Shown: one piece after another, positions 32,217-39,845 of the stretch
Layout of the letters: each line of letters begins with the position of its first letter
How positions within the stretch are numbered: the first letter of the stretch is position 1
NCBI RefSeq assembly: GCF_030317205.1
Contig: NZ_JASZYB010000003.1
Coordinates: 496,001 to 560,000 of the forward strand
Direction of reading: 5' to 3'
Length of the DNA: 64,000 nucleotides
From: Variovorax sp. J2L1-78
Lineage (GTDB): Bacteria; Pseudomonadota; Gammaproteobacteria; Burkholderiales; Burkholderiaceae_C
Notes under the pieces: generated by a model
Database searches by the model: none
What the model saw: only the letters and a program-made list of their open reading frames with translations
Told to the model about the DNA's origin: nothing
Translations under genes and position numbers: made by a program

Positions 32217-33046
32217 TCTACGTACTGGGTGGCCGGGGACGGCTGGGGCAGGCCATCGCCGCTGCTTACGCACCGAACGAAGTCACGCTGCCAGAACGAT
32301 CCGTCTACGAGGCGTGGTGGCCGCCTGGTGCGGAGCAGGATGTCCGTCGCTTCTTCGCATCCGCGCCATCCGGTTCGATCGTCCTGGTCGCCGCAGGTGT
32401 GCTCGACCCTGTGTTGTCCGAGTCGGAGCACCAGCGTGTGAATGTCGACCTGCCCCTGCGCGTGATCGACGGCGCATGCAGTGCCGGGTTGCGTGTTGTC
32501 ACCGTGGGCACGGTGATGGAGCGGCTCGCGAGCCATTCCAACCGTTATGTCGCGGCCAAGGTGAAACTAGCCCAGGCCGTTGCACAGCGCGCAGCCAGCG
32601 GGCTACCCGTGGTTCATGCGCAGGTGCATACCCTCTACGGCGGCGGAGCGCCCTCGCCGCACATGTTTCTGGGCCAAATGTTGGCGGCGCTCAAGAGCGG
32701 GCAATCTTTCGAGATGTCGCCAGGCCAGCAGTTGCGCGAGTACCACCACGTCGACGACGACGTCGCTGCCATGCGCACTCTGTTTGCCACGCCTCTGACC
32801 GGCGTGCTGGCATTGAGCCACGGCGAGCCGTGCACGCTACGCGACTTGGCCTCGTACGTTTTCGAGGAGCTCGGCGCTATGCATCTCCTAAGACTGGGTG
32901 CGCGTCCCGAGCCGCCGGACGACAATTTCGCCACCGTGCTGCCTCGGCCTGCTTTCCTGTCGCACGTCGAGTTTCGTCCCGCGCTACCGGGCGTTGCCCT
33001 GTACATGAAGAATCTGCTGACGAATGCCATCATCGCCCATGACTAG
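32213..33046 (+). CDS. NAD(P)-dependent short-chain reductase/epimerase, probable CDP-4-keto-6-deoxyhexose reductase
   Basis: A 277-residue Rossmann-fold protein beginning MIYVLGGRGRLGQAIAAAYA, an extended SDR nucleotide-binding motif. NRYVAAKVKLAQ provides the Tyr-xxx-Lys pair, followed by AQVHTLYGGG as in sugar epimerases and reductases. It is coupled by a four-base overlap to rfbG and followed by a GT2 gene and rfbF, so it most likely reduces or epimerises the CDP-4-keto-6-deoxyglucose made by RfbG. Known enzymes in this place include abequose and 6-deoxyaltrose pathway reductases, but identity to any one of them cannot be judged here. Confidence 0.75.
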   Translation: MIYVLGGRGRLGQAIAAAYAPNEVTLPERSVYEAWWPPGAEQDVRRFFASAPSGSIVLVAAGVLDPVLSESEHQRVNVDLPLRVIDGACSAGLRVVTVGTVMERLASHSNRYVAAKVKLAQAVAQRAASGLPVVHAQVHTLYGGGAPSPHMFLGQMLAALKSGQSFEMSPGQQLREYHHVDDDVAAMRTLFATPLTGVLALSHGEPCTLRDLASYVFEELGAMHLLRLGARPEPPDDNFATVLPRPAFLSHVEFRPALPGVALYMKNLLTNAIIAHD

Positions 33047-34022
33047 CCCCTTGCCGTCCGACCCCGTGCGTCGACCGTTGGTTTCTCTCTCCATCCCCGT
33101 TCTGAACGAGGCCGACAACCTGGGGGCGCTGTATGCACGCCTGGTTGCTTTGGGCGAGCGCATGGCGGATCGCTGCGACCTAGAGTTCGTCTTCACCGAC
33201 AATCATTCCGACGACGCCACTTGGATGATGCTGGAAAGGCTCGCGGCTGCCGATCCGCGCGTGCGGGCGCTGCGCTTCTCGCGTAACTTCGGATTCCAGA
33301 ATTCGATCCTGACCAACTACCTGCACACACGCGGCGATGCTGTGCTTCAGATCGATGCTGATCTGCAGGACCCCCCGGAGCTGCTGGAGCAGTTCTTCGA
33401 CGAGTGGCAGCAGGGGCATCACGTGGTTTACGGTATCCGCCGCAAGCGCCCCGAGGGGTGGGCGGTCAATACTTTCCGCAAGGTCGGCTACTGGGCAATC
33501 GACAAGGTCAGCGAGTTTCCGATCCCACGCGATGTCGGTGACTTCCGACTGGTGGACCGCGCTGTGATCGAGGTGCTGAGCAAGATGCGCAACCCCAATC
33601 CCTACCTGCGCGGGATGATCGCGGGCCTCGGTTTCAACCAAACGGGCATCGCATACGATCGAGACCCGCGAACGGGTGGCATCAGCAAGTTCAATGTGGC
33701 GCGCCTGATGCGCTTGGGCCTCACGGCGGTGCTGAACCACTCGACCGTGCCGTTGCGGATGGCCTCGTTCTTTGGCATCGTCATGCTTTTCTTCAGTCTG
33801 GTGGCGGCGCTGTATTACGTCGTGCTGCGCTTCACTCAGCCCGACCTGCCGCGCGGTTTCGTGAGCATCCAGGTCATGATTCTTTTCGGCTTTGGCCTGA
33901 ATGCCTTTTTGCTCGGCATCATTGGCGAATACCTTCTTCGCATCTATCGCGTCATCCGTTTAGACCCCATCGCGATCGTCGAGAAGAGCCTCAACATTCA
34001 AGCTAGCGAACTCAAACTCTAG
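33024..34022 (+). CDS. glycosyltransferase family 2, GtrB-like with two C-terminal membrane helices
   Basis: A 332-residue protein; ATG 33024 overlaps the previous gene by 23 bases and ATG 33039 by 8, and neither has a convincing ribosome-binding site. The GT2 domain shows VSLSIPVLNEADNLGALYA, FVFTDNHSDDATW and QIDADLQDPPELL, then FRLVDRAV and an LRGMIAGLGF block typical of GtrB/ArnC-like polyprenyl-phosphate transferases. Two strong hydrophobic segments at about residues 250-310 anchor it. Embedded between the CDP-sugar genes, it may load that 6-deoxyhexose, or another sugar, onto undecaprenyl phosphate. Confidence 0.86.
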   Translation: MPSSPMTSPLPSDPVRRPLVSLSIPVLNEADNLGALYARLVALGERMADRCDLEFVFTDNHSDDATWMMLERLAAADPRVRALRFSRNFGFQNSILTNYLHTRGDAVLQIDADLQDPPELLEQFFDEWQQGHHVVYGIRRKRPEGWAVNTFRKVGYWAIDKVSEFPIPRDVGDFRLVDRAVIEVLSKMRNPNPYLRGMIAGLGFNQTGIAYDRDPRTGGISKFNVARLMRLGLTAVLNHSTVPLRMASFFGIVMLFFSLVAALYYVVLRFTQPDLPRGFVSIQVMILFGFGLNAFLLGIIGEYLLRIYRVIRLDPIAIVEKSLNIQASELKL

Positions 34023-34033
34023 TCGACATAAAT

Positions 34034-34804
34034 ATGAAAGCAGTCATTCTTGCCGGTGGTCTCGGTACACGCATCGCGGAAGAGTCAGACACAAAGCCAA
34101 AACCGATGGTTGAGGTCGGCGGGCGGCCGCTCCTGTGGCACATCATGAAGACTTACGCCCGCCACGGCGTGAGAGATTTCGTCATATGCCTCGGGTACAA
34201 GGGCTATGTCATCAAGGAGTTTTTCTTCAACTATTACCGCCACATGTCGGATATGCAGATCGACCTTCGCACCGGTGATCACCAGATCCTGAATTCCCAG
34301 TCAGAAGATTGGCGCATCACATTGGTTGACACGGGCGCCGACACCATGACGGGCGGGCGTCTGAAGCGCGCCGCCAAGTACCTTGATGGAGAGACCTTCT
34401 GCCTCACCTACGGTGACGGCCTCGCCGACGTCGATATCGGCGCCGAAATCGCTGCCCATCGATGCCATGGCAAGTTGGCCACCGTGCTCGCCGTCCAGCC
34501 ACCTGGGCGTTTCGGCGTGCTCAACATCGATGCATCGCAGCACGTCACCAGCTTCGTGGAAAAGCCGAAGGATGAAATCGGATGGATCAACGGTGGCTTC
34601 TTCGTGCTCGAGCCGGGCGCTATCGACTATGTGAAGGACGATGCGACCTCCTGGGAGAAGGAGCCGCTGATGAAGCTCGCCGAGGACGGGCAGCTGAACG
34701 CGTTCAACCACCTTGGCTTCTGGCAGCCTTGCGATACCTTGCGGGACAAGCGTGAGCTCGAAGCCCTTTGGGCAACGGGAAAGGCACCTTGGCATGTCTG
34801 GTGA
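34034..34804 (+). CDS. rfbF: glucose-1-phosphate cytidylyltransferase
   Basis: A 256-residue nucleotidyltransferase of the expected length. MKAVILAGGLGTRIAEESDT and KPKPMVEVGGRPLLWHIMK are the RfbF signatures, followed by YKGYVIKEFFFNYY and LTYGDGLADVDI. It forms CDP-glucose from CTP and glucose 1-phosphate, the substrate of RfbG. No rfbH-type dehydrase (CDP-4-keto-6-deoxyglucose-3-dehydrase) is present nearby, so the product should keep its 3-hydroxyl. Its stop overlaps the following methyltransferase gene by 11 bases. Confidence 0.93.
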   Translation: MKAVILAGGLGTRIAEESDTKPKPMVEVGGRPLLWHIMKTYARHGVRDFVICLGYKGYVIKEFFFNYYRHMSDMQIDLRTGDHQILNSQSEDWRITLVDTGADTMTGGRLKRAAKYLDGETFCLTYGDGLADVDIGAEIAAHRCHGKLATVLAVQPPGRFGVLNIDASQHVTSFVEKPKDEIGWINGGFFVLEPGAIDYVKDDATSWEKEPLMKLAEDGQLNAFNHLGFWQPCDTLRDKRELEALWATGKAPWHVW

Positions 34805-35519
34805 TACGAAAAAAAAGCTGCCTATCCAGGCAGGCCCACAGGCGGGTGAGAAGATCGACTTCGACGACTACTCGGCCAACTACGATGAACTGCTGCACGA
34901 AAGCACCAAGCTCTATGCCGAGGATTCTGAGTACTTCGCCAAATACAAGGTGGACCTAGTCCGCCAGAGCATTCGGTCGCCGGTCAAGCGCGTGCTGGAG
35001 TACGGTTGCGGCACGGGCCGAAACATCGGCTACCTTCAGGCGGCTTTTCCAGAGGCGAAGATATTCGGCACGGATGTCTCTTCGGAAAGTCTTCGAATGG
35101 CGCGCGCCAACAATTCGAATGCGGAATTCGAATTGGAGGCGCCGGGTCTGGACATGGGGCGTTTTGACCTGATCTTCATCGCTAGCGTCTTCCACCATAT
35201 TCTGCCCATCGATCGTAAAGTGGTCATGAAATCGTTGGCAGCGCGACTAGCGCCTCAAGGCACAATCGATGTTTTCGAGCACAACCCGTTCAACCCGGTA
35301 ACCCGAAAAATCGTTAACGATTGCCCTTTTGATGCAGATGCGGTTCTTCTCAAGCCGGAAGAGTTGCGAGGACTCTTTCGCCATGCCGCGATCCGACTCG
35401 ACCGGGTGTCGTATTGCCTGTTCGTCCCGCCTCGCCTGTCATGGCTTATTCCGCTCGAAAAGTATTTGCGTTGGTTTCCTCTTGGTGGGCAGTACTGGGT
35501 TCGGGGAACAGGTTCTTGA
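34794..35519 (+). CDS. class I SAM-dependent methyltransferase
   Basis: A 241-residue protein. VKRVLEYGCGTGRNIGYLQ is the SAM-binding motif I, IFGTDVSSESLRMA motif II, and FDLIFIASVFHHIL the region before the catalytic strand. The C-terminal 80 residues are less typical and contain VPPRLSWLIPLEKYLRWF, perhaps a membrane-contact helix. The acceptor is unknown; position in the CDP-6-deoxyhexose set suggests O-methylation of a sugar or a lipid-linked intermediate. Confidence 0.8.
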   Translation: MSGDTKKKLPIQAGPQAGEKIDFDDYSANYDELLHESTKLYAEDSEYFAKYKVDLVRQSIRSPVKRVLEYGCGTGRNIGYLQAAFPEAKIFGTDVSSESLRMARANNSNAEFELEAPGLDMGRFDLIFIASVFHHILPIDRKVVMKSLAARLAPQGTIDVFEHNPFNPVTRKIVNDCPFDADAVLLKPEELRGLFRHAAIRLDRVSYCLFVPPRLSWLIPLEKYLRWFPLGGQYWVRGTGS

Positions 35520-35911
35520 TCGATTACTTACTTCGCTTTGCGACGGTCGGCGTTATTAACACGGTGATCGGCTATGCGGTGATCTTCTTTTGCATGTACG
35601 GGCTCAGCCAGAGTCCGGTGCTGAGCAATGTCATTGGCTATGCTGTCGGGTTGATTGTCTCATTCGTTCTTAATCGCTCCTATACATTTCGCAGTACGGC
35701 GGCTGTTGCTCCGCAAGCTTTGCGTTTCGCCGCATTCTTTATTCTCGCCTATCTGGTAAACCTTGGCATCCTGATCTGGTTGACCCGGTATCTGGGGGTC
35801 CGTAGTGGCACCTCTCAGATCGTTGCCGGCATAGCTTATTTCGTCGTGTTCTTCATCATCAGCAAGTACTTCGTCTTTGCAGGCGGGGGGCGAAACGATT
35901 CGCGGAATTGA
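35516..35911 (+). CDS. GtrA family protein (putative polyprenyl-phosphate-sugar flippase)
   Basis: A 131-residue protein with four hydrophobic segments if started at TTG 35516, which overlaps the methyltransferase stop; an ATG at 35441 gives 156 residues but overlaps the previous gene by 79 bases. LLRFATVGVINTVIGYAVIF, VSFVLNRSYTFRS and IISKYFVFAG are the usual GtrA blocks. It should flip a lipid-linked sugar to the periplasm, with the GtrB-like enzyme at 33024-34022 as its likely partner. Confidence 0.8.
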   Translation: MIDYLLRFATVGVINTVIGYAVIFFCMYGLSQSPVLSNVIGYAVGLIVSFVLNRSYTFRSTAAVAPQALRFAAFFILAYLVNLGILIWLTRYLGVRSGTSQIVAGIAYFVVFFIISKYFVFAGGGRNDSRN

Positions 35912-35963
35912 ACGTAACCATGGTTCCCCGAAATCGAAGAAGTATTTTTTTGGGAGATTGTTG

Positions 35964-36893
35964 GTGATATCTTTTGCTCAAAATTTTGAAGACGTCATGA
36001 TCGCCCGGCTCTTTCCACCCGGCCATCAGGGCTTCTACATCGACATCGGCGCAGCGGACCCCGTGTATCTGTCGGTGACCAAGCATTTTTACGATGCTGG
36101 CTGGCAAGGCATCAATGTCGAGCCGCTGCCGCGTTTCTTCGCACGCATAGAAACTGCACGCCCTCGCGATATCAATCTCAACGCCATCATCGGTAATGGC
36201 GAAGGGATGCATCACTTCTTCGAAATTGAGGAGCTGCCGGAGAACTCGACAAGCGACGAGCAGGTGATGGCGCAATTGAAGGAGCAAGGGCGCACCGTTC
36301 GAGATCACGAGGTTCAGGTAATCAGCCTGAAGGCGCTCTGCGAAAAGTATGCGACGGGTCGTGAGATCGACTTCATGAAGATCGATGTCGAAGGGGGCGA
36401 ACTCGCCGTCCTGGAAAGCGCCGATTGGCAGCGTTTCCGTCCTGTCCTGCTGGTGATCGAAGCGGTGGTGGTGAACGGGCGAGAGGAAACCTGGGCGCAA
36501 TGGGAGCACATGGTCACTGAACAAGGCTATGCCAAGGTATGGTTCGACGGGCTGAATAATTACTACTTGCGCCAAGAAAGTCTTCACTTGCGGGAGCACT
36601 TCCGGCTGCCGCCGAATGTATTCGACGCAATCGAGTTGGCCCATCTCGATTTTCAGGGCAACGGATGGGAAGATTTGTCCGCCACAGTTAAGCGCATCGA
36701 TGCCGATCGCATTGCCAAGCAGGAAGCGCTGGATCGGCTTATTCCCGACCTCACCGCGGCCAATGCAGATCGCGAAGCGAAGCAGGTGGAAATCGATCGC
36801 CTGGTTACCGAACTAGCGGCCAAGCAGCAGACGATCGATGAACTCAGCACACGTGTTGCCGAGCTGGATGCCAGGCGATGGTGGCGGCGCTAG
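35964..36893 (+). CDS. FkbM family methyltransferase with C-terminal coiled coil
   Basis: A 309-residue protein started at GTG 35964 because VISFAQNFEDVMIARLF is the conserved FkbM opening and GGGAG lies seven bases before it. GFYIDIGAADPVYLSVTKHF is the SAM-binding block and IDFMKIDVEGGELAVLES the second motif of the family. From about residue 238 to 303 the sequence turns into regular heptads (RIDADRIAKQEALDRLI, then IDRLVTELAAKQQTIDEL), ending in a basic and aromatic tail, RRWWRR. FkbM enzymes O-methylate sugars or polyketides. A coiled-coil tail on a glycan methyltransferase recalls chain-length rulers such as WbdD, an analogy rather than homology. Confidence 0.82.
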   Translation: MISFAQNFEDVMIARLFPPGHQGFYIDIGAADPVYLSVTKHFYDAGWQGINVEPLPRFFARIETARPRDINLNAIIGNGEGMHHFFEIEELPENSTSDEQVMAQLKEQGRTVRDHEVQVISLKALCEKYATGREIDFMKIDVEGGELAVLESADWQRFRPVLLVIEAVVVNGREETWAQWEHMVTEQGYAKVWFDGLNNYYLRQESLHLREHFRLPPNVFDAIELAHLDFQGNGWEDLSATVKRIDADRIAKQEALDRLIPDLTAANADREAKQVEIDRLVTELAAKQQTIDELSTRVAELDARRWWRR

Positions 36894-37484
36894 CACTCAG
36901 GCACGCTTACGAGGTCTTTCCGCGGATGCATATGATTTATGCGTTTGCCTCAGATGGCGAGGTCGACGTTGATCTCGCTTTAAATCACTCCCAAACGTTC
37001 ATATGTCGGAGAAGGTCTTGTGCATACCACCTCATGCTCGAGGTGATCTTGTAGATAGTTCGCGTCAGCGCATCGACCATCGGCGCCAGTGAAGATGCCG
37101 CGCCTCCTAAAGATCTGCTGCTGAAAGCCGACTTCTATTGCGAGGGAGCGTAACTGTGCACGTCGCTTCAAACAGCGAGCAATCACTGATCGTCCGGACG
37201 ACACTTTCGCAGACATCCAAAATAAGCTCGATCAAGCACGCGGCCAACCTTCGGGATCTTTTCGAGAGATGGGGTGTTTCCAAGATTTCATATGAATTTG
37301 CCACCCAGAAGAATTGAGAAAGTGGACGAAGTTTTCAGTTTCGGCAGTAAATTTCAAACGCCAATGCCTCTTCGTCGGCCAGCGTGGTCTGTAGGCTGAT
37401 ATGTGATCGCATGAATCAGTGGGTTGCCTTGACGCCGGCATGAGGAAAATACAAATTTTGCAGGTAATCGCCCTTCGGCAGATT
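36894..37484. other. 591-base stretch without an intact gene, lower GC
   Basis: No reading frame here has recognisable family motifs. The part from about 36957 to 37195 is a decayed copy of the 3' end of the GT4 gene at 39846-40991 (listed separately). The remaining bases, 37196-37484, are AT-rich and show no clear homology to other genes in the window. The stretch separates the plus-strand CDP-sugar operon from the minus-strand low-GC genes, so it also serves as the intergenic space between converging transcripts. No convincing terminator was found. Confidence 0.7.
36957..37195 (-). pseudogene. relic of a GT4 glycosyltransferase 3' end
   Basis: Aligned by eye, this segment matches the last part of the intact GT4 gene on the same strand (about 39860-40075). 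Both contain GAAGGTCTTGTG, then ATGCTCG, TCAGCGC, CGGCGC and CTGAAAGCCG/CCGAAAGCCG in the same order and spacing, followed by GCTTCAA and AGCGAG. I estimate about two thirds of bases identical over roughly 190 bases. Small insertions and deletions break the frame and no start is present, so it cannot encode the enzyme. It lies in direct orientation to the intact gene, with the two-gene low-GC segment between them. Confidence 0.65.
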
Positions 37485-39032
37485 TTATTTGCGGCGCAGC
37501 CCAGCAAATGCAGCGAAAGTTGATGCCAACATAACTGATAGCATCGGTTGGACCCACCAATAGGAAACTTCGGCAAAGAAATTCGTTGATCCCTGTGGGA
37601 CCGAGAGTATAAGACCAGGCGCGATCGATATCAATGTGATGATAATAATCAATTCAACGTCGCGTGGTACCGCGTTCAGAATTGCTATGGCCCCTGGCGC
37701 GTTCGGTAAAGAGAATCGGTGCAATCTTAAGATGGAAAAGACGATCATCGGCCCAAAAAAAGCGAAGAAAGATGGCAGCCAGCGTTCTGGCGGAAGGACG
37801 TCTTTAATAAAAGCAAACGGCTTGATCATCTGCATAAGGCCAGGCCCGGCATTCGCTCCCTGGGCAGCCACTTGGGTAGCGAAATATCCGTAGACCAAAG
37901 CGGATGACATGGCCAGCCAAGCCAGGCTGCGTTGTATCAAGGTCAGTGGCAGCCGTAGAGTGATGTAAGCAAGTAGGCAACCGACGACGGCACCAACGCT
38001 AATTTTCAAAGAACAAAGTGCAATAAGGTATACCCCAATCGCGGGGTAGGAGTACCAGCGAAGCCCGACCGAAATTTTGTGGCCCAGTTGATCAAGAATC
38101 CATATGCCCGCAAGATAGGAGGCAAGGATTGCAACGCCGAAAGATTCACTATGAAAAGCGTTGTCCCACACGCCGAGATTCCTCCGATCGGTAGCCGGAA
38201 TAAGTCCGACAAACACTAAAAAAAAGGATATCCAGAACCATTTGGAATAAATAATTTTCCGTTCTCTTGCGGTTGTGTATTCTGTTCGCGATAGAAATAA
38301 TAGAAATGAAGTTGAAAAAAAGAAAAAAGACAAAATAAAAAGAGGGCCGAAAAGTAAGGTGAATGCTATTGCATAAAATTTTATTGCGCCAATCCCGAGG
38401 AGGTGGCAAAAAAGCGCGGCAATTTTATGGCTTCCAAAGTGGTATGGAAAGGGTGTCGTTCCATCAATTCCAAGAGACGGTGCATTGAATTCGGATATCA
38501 TATTGACGATGGCTGCGTGGAATAGCATGTCCACATGCACTGTCCCCGTCGCTACTGCCTCATTAATCCAGGGTGTTTTGTAGCCGTCCACATAGGTCAG
38601 CAAAAACACCCAGTATCCGATCATGGCACTAGGAAGAACGACGGCCAAAAGGCTCCGGCTTCGAATTCCCCGAGAGATGACGATTTGTCGAATCAGAACC
38701 ATAGCAGTCGCCGCCCAAGGGAGAATGCTATGAAACGCAAAAATCCAGACGAATGCTGGCGTGGCGACAATTCCAACTATCAAGCTGATGAAGGGCGAGC
38801 GTGTTGCCCGGGAAATATAGACCTCAAACGACATGCATATAGCACACAGGCTCGCCGTAACTGACACCAGCGCCGCGTTTATGATTTCGCTGTCTTGACC
38901 GGTAAATAGCAGTGGCGAGCGTAGCGTCAGGAACATCGCGACTGCCAAGCTCAAGGTCGCCACTAAACAGCCAAGATAACCCGTGCGCGCAAATATATTC
39001 TCTTCTTCCAACGCCATGCTATTGTTTTTCAC
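37485..39032 (-). CDS. polytopic membrane protein, unrecognised, low GC
   Basis: A 515-residue protein with about twelve hydrophobic segments and no identified family. It has acidic and histidine residues in early loops (FTGQDSEIINAAL; TVHVDMLFHAAIVNMISEF; FPYHFGSHKIAALF). The D-x-x-x-x-H and later YH pattern also occurs in the 695-residue membrane protein at 46092-48179 (IWSDYFLHGIS; FYHYAPFMLPAAL), so the two may be distant relatives with a GT-C-type fold. Codon use is clearly more AT-rich than in neighbours, pointing to acquisition from another source. The start overlaps the upstream gene by 14 bases. It could be a glycosyltransferase or polymerase; Wzy identity cannot be claimed. Confidence 0.65.
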   Translation of the reverse strand: MKNNSMALEEENIFARTGYLGCLVATLSLAVAMFLTLRSPLLFTGQDSEIINAALVSVTASLCAICMSFEVYISRATRSPFISLIVGIVATPAFVWIFAFHSILPWAATAMVLIRQIVISRGIRSRSLLAVVLPSAMIGYWVFLLTYVDGYKTPWINEAVATGTVHVDMLFHAAIVNMISEFNAPSLGIDGTTPFPYHFGSHKIAALFCHLLGIGAIKFYAIAFTLLFGPLFILSFFFFSTSFLLFLSRTEYTTARERKIIYSKWFWISFFLVFVGLIPATDRRNLGVWDNAFHSESFGVAILASYLAGIWILDQLGHKISVGLRWYSYPAIGVYLIALCSLKISVGAVVGCLLAYITLRLPLTLIQRSLAWLAMSSALVYGYFATQVAAQGANAGPGLMQMIKPFAFIKDVLPPERWLPSFFAFFGPMIVFSILRLHRFSLPNAPGAIAILNAVPRDVELIIIITLISIAPGLILSVPQGSTNFFAEVSYWWVQPMLSVMLASTFAAFAGLRRK

Positions 39033-39609
39033 AGTTCAGCCTGCTCTCCATAAACGCATCGCCCGTCCTGCTAATTACGACAACATGGGTGAAGCTTCTC
39101 GCTCTAGCCAACTCGCAGGGATTGGATTTTTCGTCGTTTCCGGCAGCATGTCTTGTGGGGAGGTACTGATAGCCGTATGACTCGTAGCTGCAGGTTCCGG
39201 AATCGGATGCGAAAGGACTCAATAGTGGCAAACGCGTTAGTGCAGGCACACTGAAAGGCTGGATTGCGCAAGCCTCGAGAATTGAATCTCCAAATTTTTC
39301 GGTGTAGGTGCCGCGGTAAAAATCCGGATCTAACAGGATGATGCCAAACCGAATTTCGGAATGCAACGTTTTATCGTTCCCCAGTGAATTGAGTAGGGAG
39401 TAAAATTTCAGGCGTGTCGTGAGTCGGCGCGACTCCTGAGGGTTGTCGAAATTTTTTGGGGTCGCCGCTGCTAGAATTGAGTCGGCTTTGTTTTTTGCTT
39501 GAATTCGCTTGGTGGCGAGCTGTCGGGTGTAGTTGATGATGTTCTGAGCGGCGAGTACGCACAAAATCGCCGTTAACATATAAGCGCAAAAATTTCGCCA
39601 CCTGTTCAA
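39019..39609 (-). CDS. hypothetical protein with one N-terminal membrane helix, low GC
   Basis: A 196-residue protein. Residues about 8-26 are hydrophobic (AYMLTAILCVLAAQNII) and probably anchor a periplasmic domain. The soluble part includes LKFYSLLNSLGNDKTLHSE, FGIILLDPDF and a final FTHVVVISRTGDAF. Two cysteines near the centre and one at the end could form a disulfide. I do not recognise the family. It is transcribed directly before the 515-residue membrane protein and overlaps it, so the two products probably work together. The C-terminal pattern loosely resembles the soluble tail of the larger membrane protein at 46092-48179. Confidence 0.55.
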   Translation of the reverse strand: MNRWRNFCAYMLTAILCVLAAQNIINYTRQLATKRIQAKNKADSILAAATPKNFDNPQESRRLTTRLKFYSLLNSLGNDKTLHSEIRFGIILLDPDFYRGTYTEKFGDSILEACAIQPFSVPALTRLPLLSPFASDSGTCSYESYGYQYLPTRHAAGNDEKSNPCELARARSFTHVVVISRTGDAFMESRLNCEKQ

Positions 39610-39845
39610 TTTAGTTATTCCAATATAAGCCGCAATGATCTCTCTCTGCGCAGCGTTTCTCTAGTCATCAAAAATAAGGAAGGAAATTCCATCCCGCAAG
39701 TGGCGAGATTTCTTGCCTGTGTGAATGGCTTCCGTAGACGACGGCTGGGACCGATTGATCTGTCGGCGCCGGTTAAACGTTGAATTAACCAGCAACCCGA
39801 AACGGCGTATGTCGTTCTGCGGTGGCTGTGGATCGCGTTCGTACG

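Noticed and set aside
36894..37484. Insertion sequence or transposase remnant at the edge of the low-GC island
   Set aside because: No terminal inverted repeats, target-site duplication or transposase motif was seen; the recognisable part is a glycosyltransferase relic.
37485..39032. O-antigen polymerase (wzy) assignment for the low-GC membrane protein
   Set aside because: Number of helices fits, but the typical large periplasmic loop of Wzy is not evident and the loop motifs fit GT-C enzymes at least as well.
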